Notes: generated by a model not told the origin, from the letters alone. A stretch of DNA of 64,000 nucleotides from Eubacteriales bacterium (GCA_029219885.1 JAQXUH010000090.1:1-64000); one strand, 5' to 3'; shown: positions 9,644 to 20,869, numbered from the stretch's first letter. A program made the numbers and translations.

Positions 9644-12600
9644 ATGATTATGAGAACGAGCAAAAAGTTACTCAGCTTATTCTTAGCTGTAGTAATGGTC
9701 ATTACCACTTGTTCAGTAGGCTTTACAGCATTTGCTAAAGACTCTGACAACATCTGGAATGACAGTGCGGAAGCATCTGATGCTTTCAAAGCACTCAACG
9801 GCTTGGCAGATACTTACTTGCCGTCAGCTCTTATGAGCGTAGAATCTATAAGCAGCGGCGTATACAAGAAGTACGCAAGCCAAATGGGTAAGGATGTTGC
9901 AGACCTTACCGATGAAGAAAAGGCAGACATTGCCAACAAAGCTACTCTTACAGACATTCTCCATGTATTGCAGCCGATGCTTATCGGTATGCTTGCAGGT
10001 GTAAGTCAGGAAGATTACGCTTTAGCAGTCGGCAGCGGTAAACACTCCGCAGCTTACTACGATTATCTTTTAAAGGATGACGGTTCAATTGACTTCTTCA
10101 CCCTTTACAGCTTATGCAGAGATTATCGTCAGAATGAAAACCTTAGTGCCGACACAAGAGCTACTCTTCAGGAGTGGTACGAAACTCTCGGTCAAATCGC
10201 TAACCTGGAGCTTAACAGTGCTGTGCTCAACAAGATTGAAGAGCTTAAAGCAGCATTCGTTGACCCATTCGGCGATGAAGAAAAGACTTGGGAAACTTCC
10301 AGCCTTACAGCGTTAGAGAGATTTTACACTGACGACTTTATGGCTGCAAACTGCGACGAGGAAACTCTTGCAGCAATGACAATCAAGTATGATGAGCTTA
10401 CAACAGAGTATTTAAGCTACGGTGCACCTGAAGATTTCGTCATCGACAGCTTTGCAAAATACCTCTATTACGGCGACAGTACCGTAGGCTCAAATATGAG
10501 ACAAATCTATGCTGCTTACGATGCAATCCAGACAGCAGAAAAGGATATGACCTACACCGGTACATATGACATTTTAGGCCTTATGGGCGGCGAGGACTTC
10601 CCTGAATATACTGCAACTGGCCTTACACCGGAAAACTTCACAGAGAAGATATTTGCCGCATACTTCGGAACAATGGGTATGGAGTTCAGTTCTTATGACG
10701 AGCTTCTTCTTACCGTTCTTATGTTGGTAACAGGTGCTGAGGAACCAATCACACCTCCCGGTGATGACGCAAGCGAGGAAGAAAAGGAAGCATTCCAGTT
10801 CCAGCTTGATTATGTTGACGCAATGCTTTCAACATCCCTTATCGCTTTCGTAACAAACGATGTACTCGACTTCAACTACAACGCAATCGTAGAGGGTCTT
10901 ACAATCAAGTACAGCTACGGCGAAATTGCAGACGCTGCTGAATTTGAGGCACTCGTTGAGGCAGGTCTTCCTGAGGGCAAGAAGCTTACAGAAGACGAAA
11001 TCAACATGCTTGCTTCACTTGACAGGTCATTTACCGTATCAGGTTCATCTGTTAAGACTGTTCCTTTCGCAACTGCACTGAGCAAAGGTCATTTGAAGAC
11101 AACCGATATCTTCGGCGGTACTATTGATTTTGACCTTCCTGACAATTTCCAGGACTCTTATTTCTCTGATATGCTTGCTCAGATTCTTGATAAGGCTGCA
11201 AACAACGGCGGTTCTATTATCGAGAAATATGCACAGAATTTCAGGGGTGCACTCTTTGATAAGTTCACAACAGCTTCTTATCCTACATACTACAAGCTTG
11301 ACGGAACTCCTGTAACAACTCAGGAAGTTTACGATTCAATGAACACAGAAAATGTCATTGAGGTACAGAGAGACGCTGCAACAAATCTCCCTGTTATCAA
11401 CTACACAAGCGGTGCTAAGTATGATGAGGCTGTTCTTGAAGATATCATTGCAGACGCTGAAAGATACGCATACGGTCAGATTGCTGACGAGTATCTCGGC
11501 GGAGTAAGCTTCACGGCTAACGCAAAGACAAACTTAAAATCCGATGTTGTATTCAGAAGCATCTTTAATGCTAACGCTGTTAAGCCTGCTGAGCCGACAC
11601 CTGAACTTAATGACGACCAGCTTGCTATCCTCTACGGCGACTACGACCTTACAGGTGCAGTAGGTACAGACATTATCAACTGTCTCCTTAACAGCACTAT
11701 CGGTGGAATCCTTGACCCGGAAACATTCGTTGGTAACCTTGTTTCAGGTGTTCTTGACGGTCTTCTTATCACAAAGGTTGACCTTCTTTCAACACTTACT
11801 GACATTTGGGGCAGACTTTGCGACGACCCGATGGCTACTGTATTTGAGCTTCTCCCTGTACTTACAGTTCTCGTTGACGAGCTTGTTGTTCCACTTCTCC
11901 TTAACGGTGAAGGCGACCAGATGAACAACTTCGTTGATATTCTTATCAGCCTCGGTTTAGGCGATATTCTCTTCCCGCTTTCAATGGACTACGGTTCATA
12001 TATCGGTCTTAAGAATATCACAAGAGACGGTAACGCAAGCGTTCAGCTCAACTTTGACCTTAACCAGATTCTTCCTGACCTTATGACATGGCTCCTTGCT
12101 GACAAGGCAGACCAGAAGGCAGGCAAGGTTGACCTTATCGGCGGTTACTACTATCCAAACGGCGACCAGACTGTTCAGGTTTGTGAGCTTGTCGGTGATG
12201 AAAACGGCGATAACAAGGTTAAGACTCCTGTTTCATACACAGGCGAAAACATTTACTCTGCTGACTTCAACAACTACACAGTTAAGGACGCAAGCGGTAA
12301 CGCTGTTGAAAAGGTATCTTCAGAGGACGAAGACGGTTTCCCTGTATATACCTATAATTATAACGGCGTATCATACAGCGATGATGAGTTTGCTGCAAAC
12401 TTTGCAGACAGCACATTCTATTGCTATATGACATATAAATCAAACGTTCCGATGATTACAAATATCTACCTTGTAGATAAGCTCCTTGCCGGTGCTTGCA
12501 TCGGCGACCTTGGCAAAATGCTCGGTAACTCTCTCGGCGACGAAACTCTTGCTGCCGGTCTTACTGAGGTTATTACTGAACTTGCTACCCTCTTCAGTGA

Positions 12601-15600
12601 ATCACTCGATGAGTTCATTTCATCTGATGCAGGTCAGGAAGCAAGATATAAGTACAACGACGCTAAGGGTACTTACACAAGACTTTCAAAGGGTCTTAAC
12701 AACATTACAGTTGCACTTCCTCGTCTCTTCGACATTATGGAAAATCTTGCAGCTGACAAGTACGGTATCTCAAGAGACGCTTGGGTATACTGCTACGGTG
12801 ACGGACAAGAAACAACAGCTAAAATCTTCAAGGAAGAAGTTAATGCAGACGGCACAATGGTTGAGTCTACATCTAACGCAAGAATGACAGAGTTCAAGAA
12901 CTTTGCTGCTGAAAAGAATGCAAGCGTAAAAATTCTTGACTGCTTCGTAAGCATCTTTGTTGAAGATTGGCTCAATGCTATTATCAGTTTATTTAATAAC
13001 ATTATAGTTACAGACAATGTTATCACAGAGAATCTTCCGATTGTTGCAAGTCTTCTCAGAGCATTTGACGGCTTTGGCGAAAACAGCGTATTTACGGATG
13101 TATTCAACGGCATCTTCCAGCTTCAGAGAAGTGATGACCTTTCATTCAACTTCGAGGTTCAGGATAACGGACTTAGAGGTCTCAGCAAGGAAAATGCAAT
13201 GTTCCTGTTCAACAACGTTGATACTCTTATCAATGTTATTATGTCACTTGTTAAGAGCTTCAGCTCAGGCAGCGGCGATACAGGTTCAGATGTTTCCGCA
13301 GCTTCACTTATGCAGTCCTTTGCAGCTCCGGTTGCTGCTCCTGCTAAATCAGCAGACCTTGGAATTTCCGGCTACACAGCAGATGACATTGCAAGCGTTG
13401 ATAAGTTAATTGCTAAGCTTGATGAAATGATTTCATCTCTCCTTTCTAAGTCGAGTATTAACGATTACGCAATCAACACTACCGGAAATATCGCTTCAGG
13501 CGTTGTTTCACTTCTTTCTAATTATATTGGAACAGATGACGCAGAAAGCCTTATCGGCTTGATTGACGAGTATCTCTACTACCTTGACGGTGCAGGAACA
13601 AGAACTCCTGACGCAGACGGTAATATGGATGCTAAGAAGGTTTACACCAACGAGAACCTTTCTGACTTGGTTGTAAGAACCTTCGCACTTATTGAAAATA
13701 TTGTCAGCGACCTTCTTGCTAACTACGATTACGTAACAGGCGAAGGCGAAAACGCTAAGACATACAACCTCCTTGCTTGTGCTATCAACGGTATTATTTC
13801 ACCTGACTCCATCGGCGTAAGACTTGATGACTATGCTGACGCTCAGAGCGAAATCCTTGACCTCAAGACCTGGAATAGTGCAGTAAACGAGGACGGCTCA
13901 ATCAAAGCAAGCGTTAAGAACATTGACTGGGATGTTAAGGATGGCGACAAGGACGCATTCTTCAGCGGACTTTCAGCTTCTCTCAGACTTCTCACTTCAA
14001 TTCTCGGTGTACTCTTTGTTGACGCCGGTATTTACGAAAACGCACTTCAGCCTATCCTTGCTACAGTCGGCAAATATGTTGGCTTTGAGGTAGACAGTGC
14101 TGAAGAATATGCAGATGCACAGAATCCTTACAGAGACGAAGCTCTTCTCGGTCTCCTCAGACCAATAGTTGCTTTCCTTGACAAGTTCCTTGCAGCACCT
14201 GCAACAACACTCATTCAGACAGTTGAGGCTCTTGCAGCTATCCTTGATGATGAAAATACTCAGGCAGGCACAATTGCTTCAATCGTTTCCAACACACTTG
14301 CTCCTATCGCAAACGAGATTAAGGGCGTATCTGCAATTCTCAGAGCAGACAGCGACAAGCTTCTTCCAACATCAACTACTCTCGCAGCAGTTATTGATGG
14401 CTGGACAGACGAGAATCTCGGTGCTCTTGCAGAAGTAAACGACAAGCAGGAGCTCGTAAACATTGTTATTAAAGATTATCCTCTTTCAGGTAATAATCTT
14501 GTTCCTATTATCAACACCTTACTTTCAGGCTTAGGCATTGAGCTTAAGGCAATTGATTGGAAGGCACTCAGTAATGCTAAGTCACCTGCTGACGCATTGA
14601 TTTATGTTCTTGAGTATCTCATTGATACAGTTGTTGACGCAGAGAACCTTGAAACTATCATCGGTCTCATTATGGGCGACAACGCATCAAGCGATACTGC
14701 AAAAGACTTAATCGCTGCTATCCAGAGCGGTGACATTACAGGCAAAAAGCTTGTAGCTGTAGTTCTCAAAATACTTGATGTAACTCAGAATCCTACACTC
14801 TTTGCTTGGTCATTTGAGAAGTATCTTCAGGAATTTGTTGAAAACTTCTCTTATCCGTTAGGTCTTACAAAGGCTCAGGCTGATGAGGCTGCAACAGATA
14901 TTGATAAGGTTATCAACAATATCTTCCCGCTTCTCCAGTCACTTGGTATTAACCTCGGCGGTTCAAACCTTACAGACATTCTCAACAATGCTCTGTTCAC
15001 TAACAAGCTCCTTACAACTCTTGCAGTTGAGCTTTACGGTGCACTTAACTCCAGCGAAGCAGTAGCTATGGTTCTCGGTGCACTTGGTATTAAGTCTTCA
15101 ACAGCAGACGTTGCAGCTCTCCTTACAGATACAAGCTATGGTGCAACATTCAGCACAGCAGCTCAGACAATCGGCTCAAAGGCTTCTTGGTCAGAGCTCA
15201 AGACTGTAACTAAGGACAGCAACGGCAAGGATGTTACAACTTATGCAGACATCAATTGGGGCTTCACAGACGGTTCAGCAAACGCTCAGCAGGGCTTTGT
15301 AAATGCACTTGTTGCAATTCTCCGTCCTGTAAACGATATTCTCGCTGTATTCCTTAATACAGGCGACCTTACAATCGGCAGCGGTCTTTATGATGTAATT
15401 TGCTCACTTGCAATTGACGAAACAACATCAGGCGACATTACTTTCGCTCTTAAGAACGGCGTATTCACATTAACATTAGTTGACGCTGACAACGCTGCAT
15501 CCGCTCCGTCAGTAATCAAGATTGACCTTACTGCTCTTGAGGTTCTTAAGGACCTTGTAATTAAGGGCACAAACGGTTACAACAGTGCTATTATTCCTCT

Positions 15601-18600
15601 CCTTGAGGCATTCCAGTGCGAAGGCGTTGTAACAGAGGCACAGTACAAGGCAGACATCGCTGCTGCTAAGGATAGTCTCCTTCTTGACATTCTTAATCCT
15701 ATTTTGGGTGCATCAAGCACATCACTCCTTAATAAGATTGTTGCTTCTCCATTAGTTGCAATCGCTACACTCGTTCCTACAGTTTCAGTTTACCTTGAGG
15801 CTTCAGGACTTACACAGATGCTTGTAAATCTTCTTGCTCCGGTTACAGACATTATTTACGCTGTTAACGACGCAGTTGATATCAACAAGCTTGCAGAGGC
15901 TCTTCTCGGTCAGTCATTAGGCGACTACGTTGCAGGAGTTCTCGGTATGGCTAAGGGAAGCTTGACAATCGACTTCTCTAACCTGGCAACACTTAACGTT
16001 GAGGATATGGTAATTCCTCTTGTTAATATGCTTCTTAAGAGCACAGGCATTGTATTCAGCAACATTAATTGGAACGCATTTGCAGCAACAGCTGATAACG
16101 GCAAGGGCGTTTACGGTGATATTACAACATACACCAGTGCAGCAACAGACGTTAACGGCAACGCTCTTACAGGCAAGACAATTAAGAATGTTGACTACGG
16201 CAAGGTTCTTATCACAGTTCTTCGTTATGTATTCGATAACGTAATCAACAACATTGACGCTATCAAGGCTCTTGTAATGGGTATCGTTATTGATGAGAAG
16301 ACAGGCAAGAAGCTTTCTGAGGATGCTACATTAGCTCCAATTCTCAACAACGTATTCAATCAGATTAAGACACATACATCTGACCAGCTTATCGTTGCTC
16401 TTTACTACTTCTTCGTAGGCAGTCCTGCTAATGCTTATTGGGATTACACAGGCTACAAGTACGATAAGAACGTAAACTTCAAATTCCCTGAGGGTGTAAA
16501 AGAAGAAACTGTTCAGGCTCTCATCGCATTCCTTGACGGAATTATTGACGAGGCTGACCTCGGCGGTCTCCTTAATCAGCTTGTCTTCACAGACAGCATT
16601 ATCAACTCACTTGCAAAGCTTATCTACACCAACATTGAAAGCGTAAAGATTTCTGACGGCATTATGCTCGGCGACATCCTTTCAATCGTAGGTATGACAA
16701 CAGACAGTGCAACAGTTGCTACAATGCTCGGCGACAGCAAGTACGGCGAAACAAAGCAGTTTGCTTCAGCAGCAGCAGCTATCAAGGCAGCCGGCAGCTG
16801 GGCAAAGGTTGACTTCAGCAAGCTCTCTTGGGGCGTCAAGGATGAAGAAACCTTCCTCAAGGCTCTCGTTGCTATCCTTCGTCCGTTTGAAGGCTTACTT
16901 GATGTTCTTCTTGCTGACGGAAGTCTTAACATTCTCGGCGGAATCGACATTCCTGGTTCTAACGACTATGTAAACTCAATCGTTCCTCTTCTTGAGGCAT
17001 TCAGATGCGAGTGTATCAAGTCTTATGACAAGTACCTTGCAAGCAAGAATAAGGCTTATGATAACCTTCTTCTTGATATTCTTACTCCTCTCTTCGGATT
17101 TGTTGACGATGTAATCGCTGCTCCGGTAGAGACACTGGCTTCAGTTCTTCCAAACCTTGCTCTCTTCATCGGAAATGACGGTTTGGTACAGTTCGTAGTA
17201 AATCTTGTTACTCCTATTACAGAGATTATCAAGCAAATCAATCCAATCATTGATGTTGATAAGCTTCTTCAGGACCTTACAAAGATTTCTAACATCAGCA
17301 TTACAAACCTTGATAAATTCCTTGAGCCATATATCGGCGGCGGAAACCTTATCAAGCTTGCTAACAAGTATCTCGGCACAATCGGAATGAACATTCCTGA
17401 AATTGACTGGTTATGGCTTGCAGGTCTCGGTACTGTTAAGAACGAGAACAGTGCAGTTGAATGTATCGGTCAGAGAAAGGTTGCTTACGGCGATTCAGAC
17501 AAGGTACTTATCGCACTTCTTCAGTATGTTCTTGATGTAGTTCTCGAGAACAAGACTGCTATTACAGGTCTCCTCGGAAAATCATACACAGGTGCTCTTA
17601 AAGAAATCCTTGATATGGTATTCGATATGACCTCTGACGAGCTTCTTGCTCTTGTATTCTCACTTGTTGAAATTACTCAGTCACCTACTGAGGTATTCTG
17701 GTCATATGAGAAGTACAAGTCAGTAAACAGCAAGTTCAAGTATCCAAACGGTATTTCTGCTGAAGATGCAGACAATGCAGTAGGACAGCTTGACAATATG
17801 GTAAGCGGAGTATTTGCTCTGCTTCAGGGTATGGGCGTTGTCGGTGCAGCTGACCTTAAGGGTCTTGTTGGCGATATGCTCTTCACAAACGAAATTCTTA
17901 CACAGCTTGCAGTTGAGCTTTACGGTGCACTTGGCTCAGAAAAGGTTGCTCCTTACCTTGAGATGTGCGGTATCGCTGTTTCAACTAAGGACGTAGCTAA
18001 GATTCTTACAGACAAGAGCTACGGCAAGACTTACTCATCAGCAGCTAAGACTATTAAATCTAAGTCTTCTTGGGATAAGCTCAAGAAAGTTAAGAAAGAC
18101 AAGAACGGTAAGGTTGTAAGCACAACATACACCAAGATTAATTGGGGCTTCACAAACGGCGCAGCTAATGCTGAGCAGGGCTTCATCAACGGTCTTGTTG
18201 CTATCTTCCGTCCGTTCATTGACATTCTCGGTCCATTCCTTAACGGTACAGACCTTGCTCTTGGTGAAATCCTCTATGGTGTAATCACTACACTTGATAT
18301 CACCAGCGGTAATAAGGATAAGGGCGAAAACCTTACAATCTTCAAGGATGGTAAGCTTACAATTCAGGCTCTTAAGGACGGCGTTTACACCACAACCTTT
18401 GAGATGGACTTCTCAAATCTTGAAACTCTTAAGACACTCAACCTTTACGGCTCAAACGCTTATGAGAACTCCATTATTCCTCTCCTTGATGTTCTTCAGG
18501 TAGACAATAGTGAAATCAAGACCTTCGCTCAGTACGAAAAGGACTGCAAGAAGGCTAAGGACAATGTTCTTCTTGATGTTCTCAATCCTCTTATGGCATT

Positions 18601-20596
18601 CGTAGATGATGTTCTTGAGGCTCCGTTTGACACCTTAACAGCAGTTCTTCCAAATCTTGCATACTTCATTGATAACAATGGTATCGGTCAGCTTGTTGAT
18701 AATCTCCTTTCACCTCTTACTCAGTGGATTAAGGAAATTAAGAAAGACGGCTTTGACCTTGACAAGATTCTGAAGTTAGCATTCGGTACTGACCTTGGTT
18801 CAGTAGTTGGAGCTTACTTCAAGACTGATGTTAAACTCAACATCAAGCTTACAGACCTTTCATCCTGTAACATTCAGGAAGTTCTCCTTCCGCTTATCAA
18901 TTCACTTCTTAAGTCAACAGGAATTAAGCTTCCTGACTTCAAGTGGTCAACAATCGCTTCACACGGTGAGGTTGTAACCTCTAAGTCACAGGCAGAAAAC
19001 TCCAAGGGCAAGTTTACAAATAAGGAAGTTATCGCTGATAAGGGCGAAACTCTTGTTGCAGTTCTTCGCTACGTTGCAGACGTTCTTGTAGTTAATGCTA
19101 AGACACTTAAAACTCTCATCTGCTCAATCGACGCTGTTAAGAAGAGCGATATGCTCAAGTCGATTATCGGCAGTGTATTCAACACAATCGGTGCAGCTGA
19201 TAAGGACCAGATTGTTCTTGCAGTCTTCTACTTCCTTACAGGTCAGCCAACTAACGCATTCTGGGATTACACAGCATACCAGACAGGAGAATTCGATTTC
19301 GCATATCCTGAAAATATGGATGTTGACTTCCTTAAGAATCTCGGACCAATGCTCGACGGTCTTATCGGCGGTCTTGCAGACCTTAACGGTTTGATTGGCG
19401 ATGCACTTTACACCGACAAGCTTGTTTCTCAGATGGCAGTTGGTCTTTACGGTGCAATCGAGAAGGTTAACATTTCAGGTGATACAAACCTTACAGACCT
19501 TCTTGCTATGACTGATATCGACTTCTCAGCAGCTCACGTTGCTAAGCTTCTTGTTAATGACAAGTATGGTCAGTCTTATCCGTCAGCATCATCAGTAATT
19601 GCAAATGCAGGCTCTTGGGCTAATGTAAGTGCAGATTCACTTAAGTGGGGCGTAACAGACAGAGACAGCTTCTTCCACGCTTTGGTTGCAGTTCTCCGTC
19701 CTATCTACGGCGTACTTGATGTACTTCTTAACGACGCTTACCTGGGACTCTTCGATATCGTAAGACTTCCTGGCTCAAACGGCTACACATCATCAATCGT
19801 TCCTCTTCTTGAGGCATTCTCTTGCTACAATGTCAAGACTCAATACCAGTACAGAGAGGATATCAACGAAGAATATGATAATATCCTTCTTGACATCATT
19901 AATCCTATTTGGGATAAGATTGAGGACCTTCTCTATGCACCTATCGAGGTACTTGCAGAGATGATTCCGAACCTTGCACTCTTCATTGGTAACGATGGAC
20001 TTTGCCAGATTCTTGACAACCTTCTTACTCCGATATCTGCTCTTGTAGATGCAATTAAGCCGGTTGTTAACCTCAATGACCTTGTTGATGCACTTCTCAG
20101 CTCAATGAACGTTGACCTCGGTGCACTTCTCGGTAAGATTGGTATTACAAACTTCAGCCTTGATTTGTATGACCTTAACGCAACACTTAAGCCTATCCTC
20201 GGCGGCGATGCTATCATCCCACTTATTAACAGCGTTCTCGGCCTTATCAAGATTGGCGGTCAGCCTCTTGGTCTTAAGCTTAACGACGTTGAGTGGTTGA
20301 GACTTGCCAGCCACGGCGAAATTAAGGTTGGTGCTTCTCAGGCAGCAACTTACGGCTCAAGGATTTATGTTGAGGGCGATTCAGCAGAAACTCTCATCGC
20401 AGTTCTCAGATATCTCATTGATACTGTTAACGCAGGTGACAACTTCGACAAGATTAGCTCACTCATCTCCGGTCTCCTCGGCGACAGCGTTGACGAGAGC
20501 ATCTCAGGCGTTATCAGCCAGGTACTTGGTGTACTTCAGGGTGATACAGACGAAGTTATTGCTTCTCTTGTTGAACTTCTTGAAATGCTTGGTTAA
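9644..20596 (+). CDS. Giant (3650 aa) secreted repeat protein, function unknown
   Basis: Single open frame of 10.95 kb; signal peptide MRTSKKLLSLFLAVVMVITTCSVGFTAFA; RBS aaaggag; internal long repeats; no LPXTG or dockerin seen at C-terminus. Confidence 0.9.
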   Translation: MIMRTSKKLLSLFLAVVMVITTCSVGFTAFAKDSDNIWNDSAEASDAFKALNGLADTYLPSALMSVESISSGVYKKYASQMGKDVADLTDEEKADIANKATLTDILHVLQPMLIGMLAGVSQEDYALAVGSGKHSAAYYDYLLKDDGSIDFFTLYSLCRDYRQNENLSADTRATLQEWYETLGQIANLELNSAVLNKIEELKAAFVDPFGDEEKTWETSSLTALERFYTDDFMAANCDEETLAAMTIKYDELTTEYLSYGAPEDFVIDSFAKYLYYGDSTVGSNMRQIYAAYDAIQTAEKDMTYTGTYDILGLMGGEDFPEYTATGLTPENFTEKIFAAYFGTMGMEFSSYDELLLTVLMLVTGAEEPITPPGDDASEEEKEAFQFQLDYVDAMLSTSLIAFVTNDVLDFNYNAIVEGLTIKYSYGEIADAAEFEALVEAGLPEGKKLTEDEINMLASLDRSFTVSGSSVKTVPFATALSKGHLKTTDIFGGTIDFDLPDNFQDSYFSDMLAQILDKAANNGGSIIEKYAQNFRGALFDKFTTASYPTYYKLDGTPVTTQEVYDSMNTENVIEVQRDAATNLPVINYTSGAKYDEAVLEDIIADAERYAYGQIADEYLGGVSFTANAKTNLKSDVVFRSIFNANAVKPAEPTPELNDDQLAILYGDYDLTGAVGTDIINCLLNSTIGGILDPETFVGNLVSGVLDGLLITKVDLLSTLTDIWGRLCDDPMATVFELLPVLTVLVDELVVPLLLNGEGDQMNNFVDILISLGLGDILFPLSMDYGSYIGLKNITRDGNASVQLNFDLNQILPDLMTWLLADKADQKAGKVDLIGGYYYPNGDQTVQVCELVGDENGDNKVKTPVSYTGENIYSADFNNYTVKDASGNAVEKVSSEDEDGFPVYTYNYNGVSYSDDEFAANFADSTFYCYMTYKSNVPMITNIYLVDKLLAGACIGDLGKMLGNSLGDETLAAGLTEVITELATLFSESLDEFISSDAGQEARYKYNDAKGTYTRLSKGLNNITVALPRLFDIMENLAADKYGISRDAWVYCYGDGQETTAKIFKEEVNADGTMVESTSNARMTEFKNFAAEKNASVKILDCFVSIFVEDWLNAIISLFNNIIVTDNVITENLPIVASLLRAFDGFGENSVFTDVFNGIFQLQRSDDLSFNFEVQDNGLRGLSKENAMFLFNNVDTLINVIMSLVKSFSSGSGDTGSDVSAASLMQSFAAPVAAPAKSADLGISGYTADDIASVDKLIAKLDEMISSLLSKSSINDYAINTTGNIASGVVSLLSNYIGTDDAESLIGLIDEYLYYLDGAGTRTPDADGNMDAKKVYTNENLSDLVVRTFALIENIVSDLLANYDYVTGEGENAKTYNLLACAINGIISPDSIGVRLDDYADAQSEILDLKTWNSAVNEDGSIKASVKNIDWDVKDGDKDAFFSGLSASLRLLTSILGVLFVDAGIYENALQPILATVGKYVGFEVDSAEEYADAQNPYRDEALLGLLRPIVAFLDKFLAAPATTLIQTVEALAAILDDENTQAGTIASIVSNTLAPIANEIKGVSAILRADSDKLLPTSTTLAAVIDGWTDENLGALAEVNDKQELVNIVIKDYPLSGNNLVPIINTLLSGLGIELKAIDWKALSNAKSPADALIYVLEYLIDTVVDAENLETIIGLIMGDNASSDTAKDLIAAIQSGDITGKKLVAVVLKILDVTQNPTLFAWSFEKYLQEFVENFSYPLGLTKAQADEAATDIDKVINNIFPLLQSLGINLGGSNLTDILNNALFTNKLLTTLAVELYGALNSSEAVAMVLGALGIKSSTADVAALLTDTSYGATFSTAAQTIGSKASWSELKTVTKDSNGKDVTTYADINWGFTDGSANAQQGFVNALVAILRPVNDILAVFLNTGDLTIGSGLYDVICSLAIDETTSGDITFALKNGVFTLTLVDADNAASAPSVIKIDLTALEVLKDLVIKGTNGYNSAIIPLLEAFQCEGVVTEAQYKADIAAAKDSLLLDILNPILGASSTSLLNKIVASPLVAIATLVPTVSVYLEASGLTQMLVNLLAPVTDIIYAVNDAVDINKLAEALLGQSLGDYVAGVLGMAKGSLTIDFSNLATLNVEDMVIPLVNMLLKSTGIVFSNINWNAFAATADNGKGVYGDITTYTSAATDVNGNALTGKTIKNVDYGKVLITVLRYVFDNVINNIDAIKALVMGIVIDEKTGKKLSEDATLAPILNNVFNQIKTHTSDQLIVALYYFFVGSPANAYWDYTGYKYDKNVNFKFPEGVKEETVQALIAFLDGIIDEADLGGLLNQLVFTDSIINSLAKLIYTNIESVKISDGIMLGDILSIVGMTTDSATVATMLGDSKYGETKQFASAAAAIKAAGSWAKVDFSKLSWGVKDEETFLKALVAILRPFEGLLDVLLADGSLNILGGIDIPGSNDYVNSIVPLLEAFRCECIKSYDKYLASKNKAYDNLLLDILTPLFGFVDDVIAAPVETLASVLPNLALFIGNDGLVQFVVNLVTPITEIIKQINPIIDVDKLLQDLTKISNISITNLDKFLEPYIGGGNLIKLANKYLGTIGMNIPEIDWLWLAGLGTVKNENSAVECIGQRKVAYGDSDKVLIALLQYVLDVVLENKTAITGLLGKSYTGALKEILDMVFDMTSDELLALVFSLVEITQSPTEVFWSYEKYKSVNSKFKYPNGISAEDADNAVGQLDNMVSGVFALLQGMGVVGAADLKGLVGDMLFTNEILTQLAVELYGALGSEKVAPYLEMCGIAVSTKDVAKILTDKSYGKTYSSAAKTIKSKSSWDKLKKVKKDKNGKVVSTTYTKINWGFTNGAANAEQGFINGLVAIFRPFIDILGPFLNGTDLALGEILYGVITTLDITSGNKDKGENLTIFKDGKLTIQALKDGVYTTTFEMDFSNLETLKTLNLYGSNAYENSIIPLLDVLQVDNSEIKTFAQYEKDCKKAKDNVLLDVLNPLMAFVDDVLEAPFDTLTAVLPNLAYFIDNNGIGQLVDNLLSPLTQWIKEIKKDGFDLDKILKLAFGTDLGSVVGAYFKTDVKLNIKLTDLSSCNIQEVLLPLINSLLKSTGIKLPDFKWSTIASHGEVVTSKSQAENSKGKFTNKEVIADKGETLVAVLRYVADVLVVNAKTLKTLICSIDAVKKSDMLKSIIGSVFNTIGAADKDQIVLAVFYFLTGQPTNAFWDYTAYQTGEFDFAYPENMDVDFLKNLGPMLDGLIGGLADLNGLIGDALYTDKLVSQMAVGLYGAIEKVNISGDTNLTDLLAMTDIDFSAAHVAKLLVNDKYGQSYPSASSVIANAGSWANVSADSLKWGVTDRDSFFHALVAVLRPIYGVLDVLLNDAYLGLFDIVRLPGSNGYTSSIVPLLEAFSCYNVKTQYQYREDINEEYDNILLDIINPIWDKIEDLLYAPIEVLAEMIPNLALFIGNDGLCQILDNLLTPISALVDAIKPVVNLNDLVDALLSSMNVDLGALLGKIGITNFSLDLYDLNATLKPILGGDAIIPLINSVLGLIKIGGQPLGLKLNDVEWLRLASHGEIKVGASQAATYGSRIYVEGDSAETLIAVLRYLIDTVNAGDNFDKISSLISGLLGDSVDESISGVISQVLGVLQGDTDEVIASLVELLEMLG
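14740..20593 (+). repeat. Four long protein-coding repeat modules (about 420-545 aa each) in A-B-A-B order
   Basis: Shared landmark Trp codons at 14807, 16439, 17699, 19262 (..LFAWSFEKY / NAYWDYTGY / EVFWSYEKY / NAFWDYTAY); shared AILRP.., PLLEAF.., LLDI(L/I)(N/T)P, (P/A)NLA.FI motifs. Confidence 0.8.
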
Positions 20597-20626
20597 TTAA
20601 CTTTAAGTTAGTTTAAGGCATAAAAT

Positions 20627-20656
20627 AAAGGGCACTCCTTTTGGAGTGTCCTTTTC
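20627..20656 (+). terminator. Rho-independent terminator after 3650-aa gene
   Basis: aaaGGGCACTCCttttGGAGTGTCCtttt hairpin with T tail. Confidence 0.8.
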
Positions 20657-20710
20657 TTATCGGTATAAATTGATGTTTAGCGTATCAAGTTTAACAGATA
20701 TTATTTGAAA

Positions 20711-20802
20711 ATTTGTAGGGGATGGCGTCCTCGACATCCCGTTAATAAACAGCGTTGTTGGTGAATTCACGGGTCGTCGAGGACGCCGACCCCTACGAAA
20801 TA
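20711..20802. repeat. Short MITE-like element with about 30-bp terminal inverted repeats
   Basis: Left atttgtaggggatggcgtcctcgacatcccg; right is the near-perfect reverse complement cgggtcgtcgaggacgccgacccctacgaaat. Confidence 0.75.
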
Positions 20803-20843
20803 TCAGTTATTCACCTTTGTTAAACAACAATTTATAAAAAACA

Positions 20844-20869
20844 AAGACCGCAGGAATTCCGCGGTCATT
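20844..20869 (-). terminator. Terminator of aldo/keto reductase gene
   Basis: GACCGCaggaattccGCGGTC hairpin followed (on - strand) by tttgtttttt. Confidence 0.65.
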
